A stretch of DNA of 6,437 nucleotides from the NCBI GenBank assembly GCA_025966215.1, contig JAOPVM010000116.1, forward strand, positions 1 to 6,437, given 5' to 3'. Every line of letters starts with the position of its first letter. Position 1 is the first letter of the stretch. The position numbers and the translations under genes are program-made. Below are positions 5,336 to 6,437 of the stretch, piece after piece. This DNA is from Klenkia sp. (GTDB lineage Bacteria > Actinomycetota > Actinomycetes > Mycobacteriales > Geodermatophilaceae). Under the pieces are notes generated by a model. That model was given only the letters and a program-made list of their open reading frames with translations. It was not told the DNA's origin and made no database searches.

Positions 5336-5938
5336 GACCTCGGCGCCGAGCTGCACCTGGGGCTTGGGGAAGCGCCAGCGGCGGATCATCGTGGCCCGGC
5401 TGATGCCGTACCAGATCAGGCCCCGGGTCCTGGTCACGGCGGGGAACCGCTCGGCCAGCTTCTTCTTGATCTTGCGACCCAGGACGACGGAGTCGGCGAT
5501 GATCAGGAGGAAGAACGCGAACCAGATGAAGACGGTGTAGCTCTGCACCGCGGTGTTGGGGATGAAGTAACCCACCAGCACCAGGGCGGCGACGATGAGG
5601 AAGAGGCTGCCGGCGTTGCGCCGGGCGTCGACCAGATCACGGACCAGCCGCTTCTCGGGGCCGCGGTCGCGGACCGGCAGTGCGCTCTCGTCGCCGCGCG
5701 CGGCGGCCTCCCTGGCCGACCCGCGGTTGGCGGCGTTCTGCTCGCGCTGGCGCTTGTAGGCCTCCTTGCGCGTGGTCGGCGGAGGCGGGGGCGGACCGGG
5801 ACGGCGCCCCTGGGCCTCGCTGCGGCGCGGGGTGGGCCGGCCCTTGCCGACCGTGGTCAGCTGCTGGGCGGTCAGGTCGGTGGCGGCGTCCGGCGTCGAC
5901 TCGTCGTCGCGGCGGCGGCCGGGCAGGCGGAGCTTCAC
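5333..5938 (-). CDS. DUF3043 domain membrane protein
   Basis: 201 residues. The charged cytoplasmic N-terminal half includes GKGRPTPRRSEAQGRR (31-46), a run of six prolines (49-54) and a basic stretch TRKEAYKRQREQNAANRG (56-73). RDRGPEKRLVRDLVDARRN (90-108) comes next. Two membrane spans (about 111-127 and 133-152) are separated by a very short turn, and the C-terminus includes RGLIWYGISRATMIRRWRFP (172-191) and PKPQVQLG. This motif order is characteristic of DUF3043, an actinobacterial family of unknown function often found near Fe-S insertion and cytochrome oxidase genes. The GTG at 5938 is chosen because family similarity starts at KLRLPGRR and a TANNNT box lies 7 bases upstream; an in-frame upstream ATG would add about 35 unrelated residues. 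It is divergent from the ErpA-type gene. Confidence 0.9.
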   Translation of the reverse strand: MKLRLPGRRRDDESTPDAATDLTAQQLTTVGKGRPTPRRSEAQGRRPGPPPPPPTTRKEAYKRQREQNAANRGSAREAAARGDESALPVRDRGPEKRLVRDLVDARRNAGSLFLIVAALVLVGYFIPNTAVQSYTVFIWFAFFLLIIADSVVLGRKIKKKLAERFPAVTRTRGLIWYGISRATMIRRWRFPKPQVQLGAEV

Positions 5939-5945
5939 GCCGCGG

Positions 5946-5951
5946 AGTCTA
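5946..5951 (-). promoter_or_regulatory. Predicted -10 box of leaderless DUF3043 promoter
   Basis: TAGACT (5951 to 5946, minus strand) fits TANNNT and is followed by 7 bases (CCGCGGC) and the GTG start at 5938. This would give a transcript with a leader of zero or one base. It supports the GTG start over longer upstream alternatives. Confidence 0.55.
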
Positions 5952-5983
5952 CGGGGCCGGATCCGCCGTCCGGGGCAGCTCGT

Positions 5984-6011
5984 CGACCCGATGGGCACCG
6001 CGACCGGGTCG
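5984..6011. promoter_or_regulatory. 7-bp inverted repeat upstream of the ErpA-type gene
   Basis: CGACCCG (5984-5990) and CGGGTCG (6005-6011) are exact inverted repeats with a 14-bp spacer. The right arm ends 8 bp before the predicted ErpA -10 box, so the element covers the expected -35 region. It might be an operator. The arms are simple GC-rich sequence and no specific regulator is recognised. Confidence 0.25.
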
Positions 6012-6019
6012 GGGACGCC

Positions 6020-6025
6020 TACAGT
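6020..6025 (+). promoter_or_regulatory. Predicted -10 box of the ErpA-type gene promoter
   Basis: TACAGT fits TANNNT and is the only good candidate I see on this strand between the divergent starts. Transcription from about 6032 would give a leader of about 86 nt, unlike the leaderless neighbours. No clear -35 is seen. Confidence 0.45.
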
Positions 6026-6077
6026 GGGAAGCAGCTCCGCCACGGCGGTGTTGGTCGCAGCAGGAGCGTCTGGTGCG

Positions 6078-6104
6078 ACATCGGTGCACCGGCACCCTCG
6101 ATGT
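6078..6104 (+). promoter_or_regulatory. Hairpin in the ErpA leader abutting the Shine-Dalgarno
   Basis: ACATCG (6078-6083) pairs with CGATGT (6099-6104), then GTGC (6084-6087) pairs with GCAC (6092-6095). The loop is ACCG and CCT (6096-6098) bulges on the 3' side, so ten base pairs form in total. The stem ends immediately before GGGAGG (6105-6110), so folding could affect ribosome access or protect the message end. No known riboswitch class is recognised. Confidence 0.4.
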
Positions 6105-6110
6105 GGGAGG
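6105..6110 (+). promoter_or_regulatory. Strong ribosome binding site of the ErpA-type gene
   Basis: GGGAGG is followed by 7 bases (ACAGAAC) and ATG 6118. It is the best Shine-Dalgarno in the window and fixes the start codon. Confidence 0.85.
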
Positions 6111-6117
6111 ACAGAAC

Positions 6118-6437
6118 ATGACCGTGCAGGACACCACCACCCTCGACGCTGGTACCGCCGGCGCCACGGGCGTCAGCCTCAGCGACACCGCAGCCGGCAA
6201 GGTCAAGGCCCTGCTGGACCAGGAGGGCCGCGACGACCTGCGTCTGCGCATCGCCGTGCAGCCGGGTGGTTGCTCCGGCCTCCGCTACCAGCTCTTCTTC
6301 GACGAGCGCTACCTCGACGGGGACCAGACCCACGAGTTCGGCGGCGTCGAGGTCATCGTGGACCGGATGAGCGGCCCCTACCTCGGCGGCGCGACGATCG
6401 ACTTCGTCGACACCATCGAGAAGCAGGGCTTCACGAT
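6118..6437 (+). CDS. erpA: Iron-sulfur cluster insertion protein, ErpA/HesB/IscA (A-type carrier), 3' end beyond window
   Basis: 106 complete codons are visible with no stop; the family is usually 110-125 residues, so only the C-terminal tail is missing. A-type carriers bind a [2Fe-2S] or [4Fe-4S] cluster and pass it to apoproteins. After a variable N-terminus of about 18 residues, the domain begins at VSLSDTAAGKVKALL (19-33). It continues through RIAVQPGGCSGLRYQL (44-59), which holds the first cluster cysteine (C52), and FFDER (60-64). The end seen is GATIDFVDTIEKQGFT (about 90-105). The paired C-terminal cysteines (normally CxC) would fall just past the edge. The start is fixed by GGGAGG 7 bases upstream. 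Transcription appears to start well upstream, leaving a structured leader. It diverges from DUF3043. The gene symbol follows common actinobacterial usage; true orthology to E. coli ErpA rather than IscA cannot be settled here. Confidence 0.93.
   Translation, partial: MTVQDTTTLDAGTAGATGVSLSDTAAGKVKALLDQEGRDDLRLRIAVQPGGCSGLRYQLFFDERYLDGDQTHEFGGVEVIVDRMSGPYLGGATIDFVDTIEKQGFT

Noticed and set aside
4449..6121. Plus-strand open frames opposite the aldo/keto reductase and DUF3043
   Set aside because: They are antisense shadows rich in Gly/Val/Leu/Arg/Asp with no domain, while the minus-strand products carry full family signatures.
1..6437. tRNA or rRNA genes, CRISPR arrays, insertion sequences or attachment sites
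   Set aside because: I saw no repeat-spacer pattern, terminal inverted repeats with a transposase, cloverleaf sequence or integrase. Every gap between genes is under 180 bp.

Overview
The window is very GC-rich bacterial DNA with strong G/C bias at third codon positions. Its gene families are typically actinobacterial: a DUF3043 membrane protein, a DUF3618 plus Holin-X pair, an ErpA/HesB-type protein and an M17 aminopeptidase divergent from gcvT. The protein texture suggests a Geodermatophilaceae-like organism (Blastococcus, Modestobacter, Geodermatophilus), but that is inference from memory. pepA, gcvT and an ErpA/HesB-like gene also lie in one broad neighbourhood in Mycobacterium tuberculosis, so this looks like chromosomal core DNA. 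I see no sign of an island, prophage, transposon or CRISPR.

Layout. At the left edge the first 288 codons of a leucyl aminopeptidase run leftward out of the window. A 55-bp gap separates it from gcvT, the glycine-cleavage T protein, which runs right. gcvT meets a YihY/BrkB membrane protein head-on, and their stop codons abut with no base between. The YihY gene is the last of a leftward three-gene set: Holin-X-like protein, DUF3618 protein (ATGA overlap), then YihY/BrkB. Divergent from that set is a 74-residue acidic hypothetical protein. It faces an aldo/keto reductase across a perfect 13-bp-stem bidirectional terminator. The reductase lies 11 bp downstream of a DUF3043 membrane protein gene. 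An ErpA-type Fe-S insertion protein diverges from DUF3043 and runs off the right edge.

Regulation. Four genes (pepA, gcvT, the 74-residue protein and DUF3043) have a TANNNT -10 hexamer exactly 6 or 7 bases before the start codon. That is the arrangement expected of leaderless transcripts. The aldo/keto reductase has a looser version, at 8 bases. By contrast, the Holin-X, DUF3618, YihY and ErpA genes have purine-rich ribosome binding sites. The ErpA gene has a predicted 5' leader of about 86 nt, with a 10-bp hairpin ending exactly where its Shine-Dalgarno sequence begins.

The genes do not form one pathway. Metabolic and housekeeping functions (peptide turnover, one-carbon metabolism, Fe-S assembly, carbonyl reduction) flank a small membrane-protein operon of unknown role. 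I found no convincing new defence or biosynthetic system. The items most worth following are the Holin-X/DUF3618/YihY operon, the orphan 74-residue protein and the ErpA leader hairpin.
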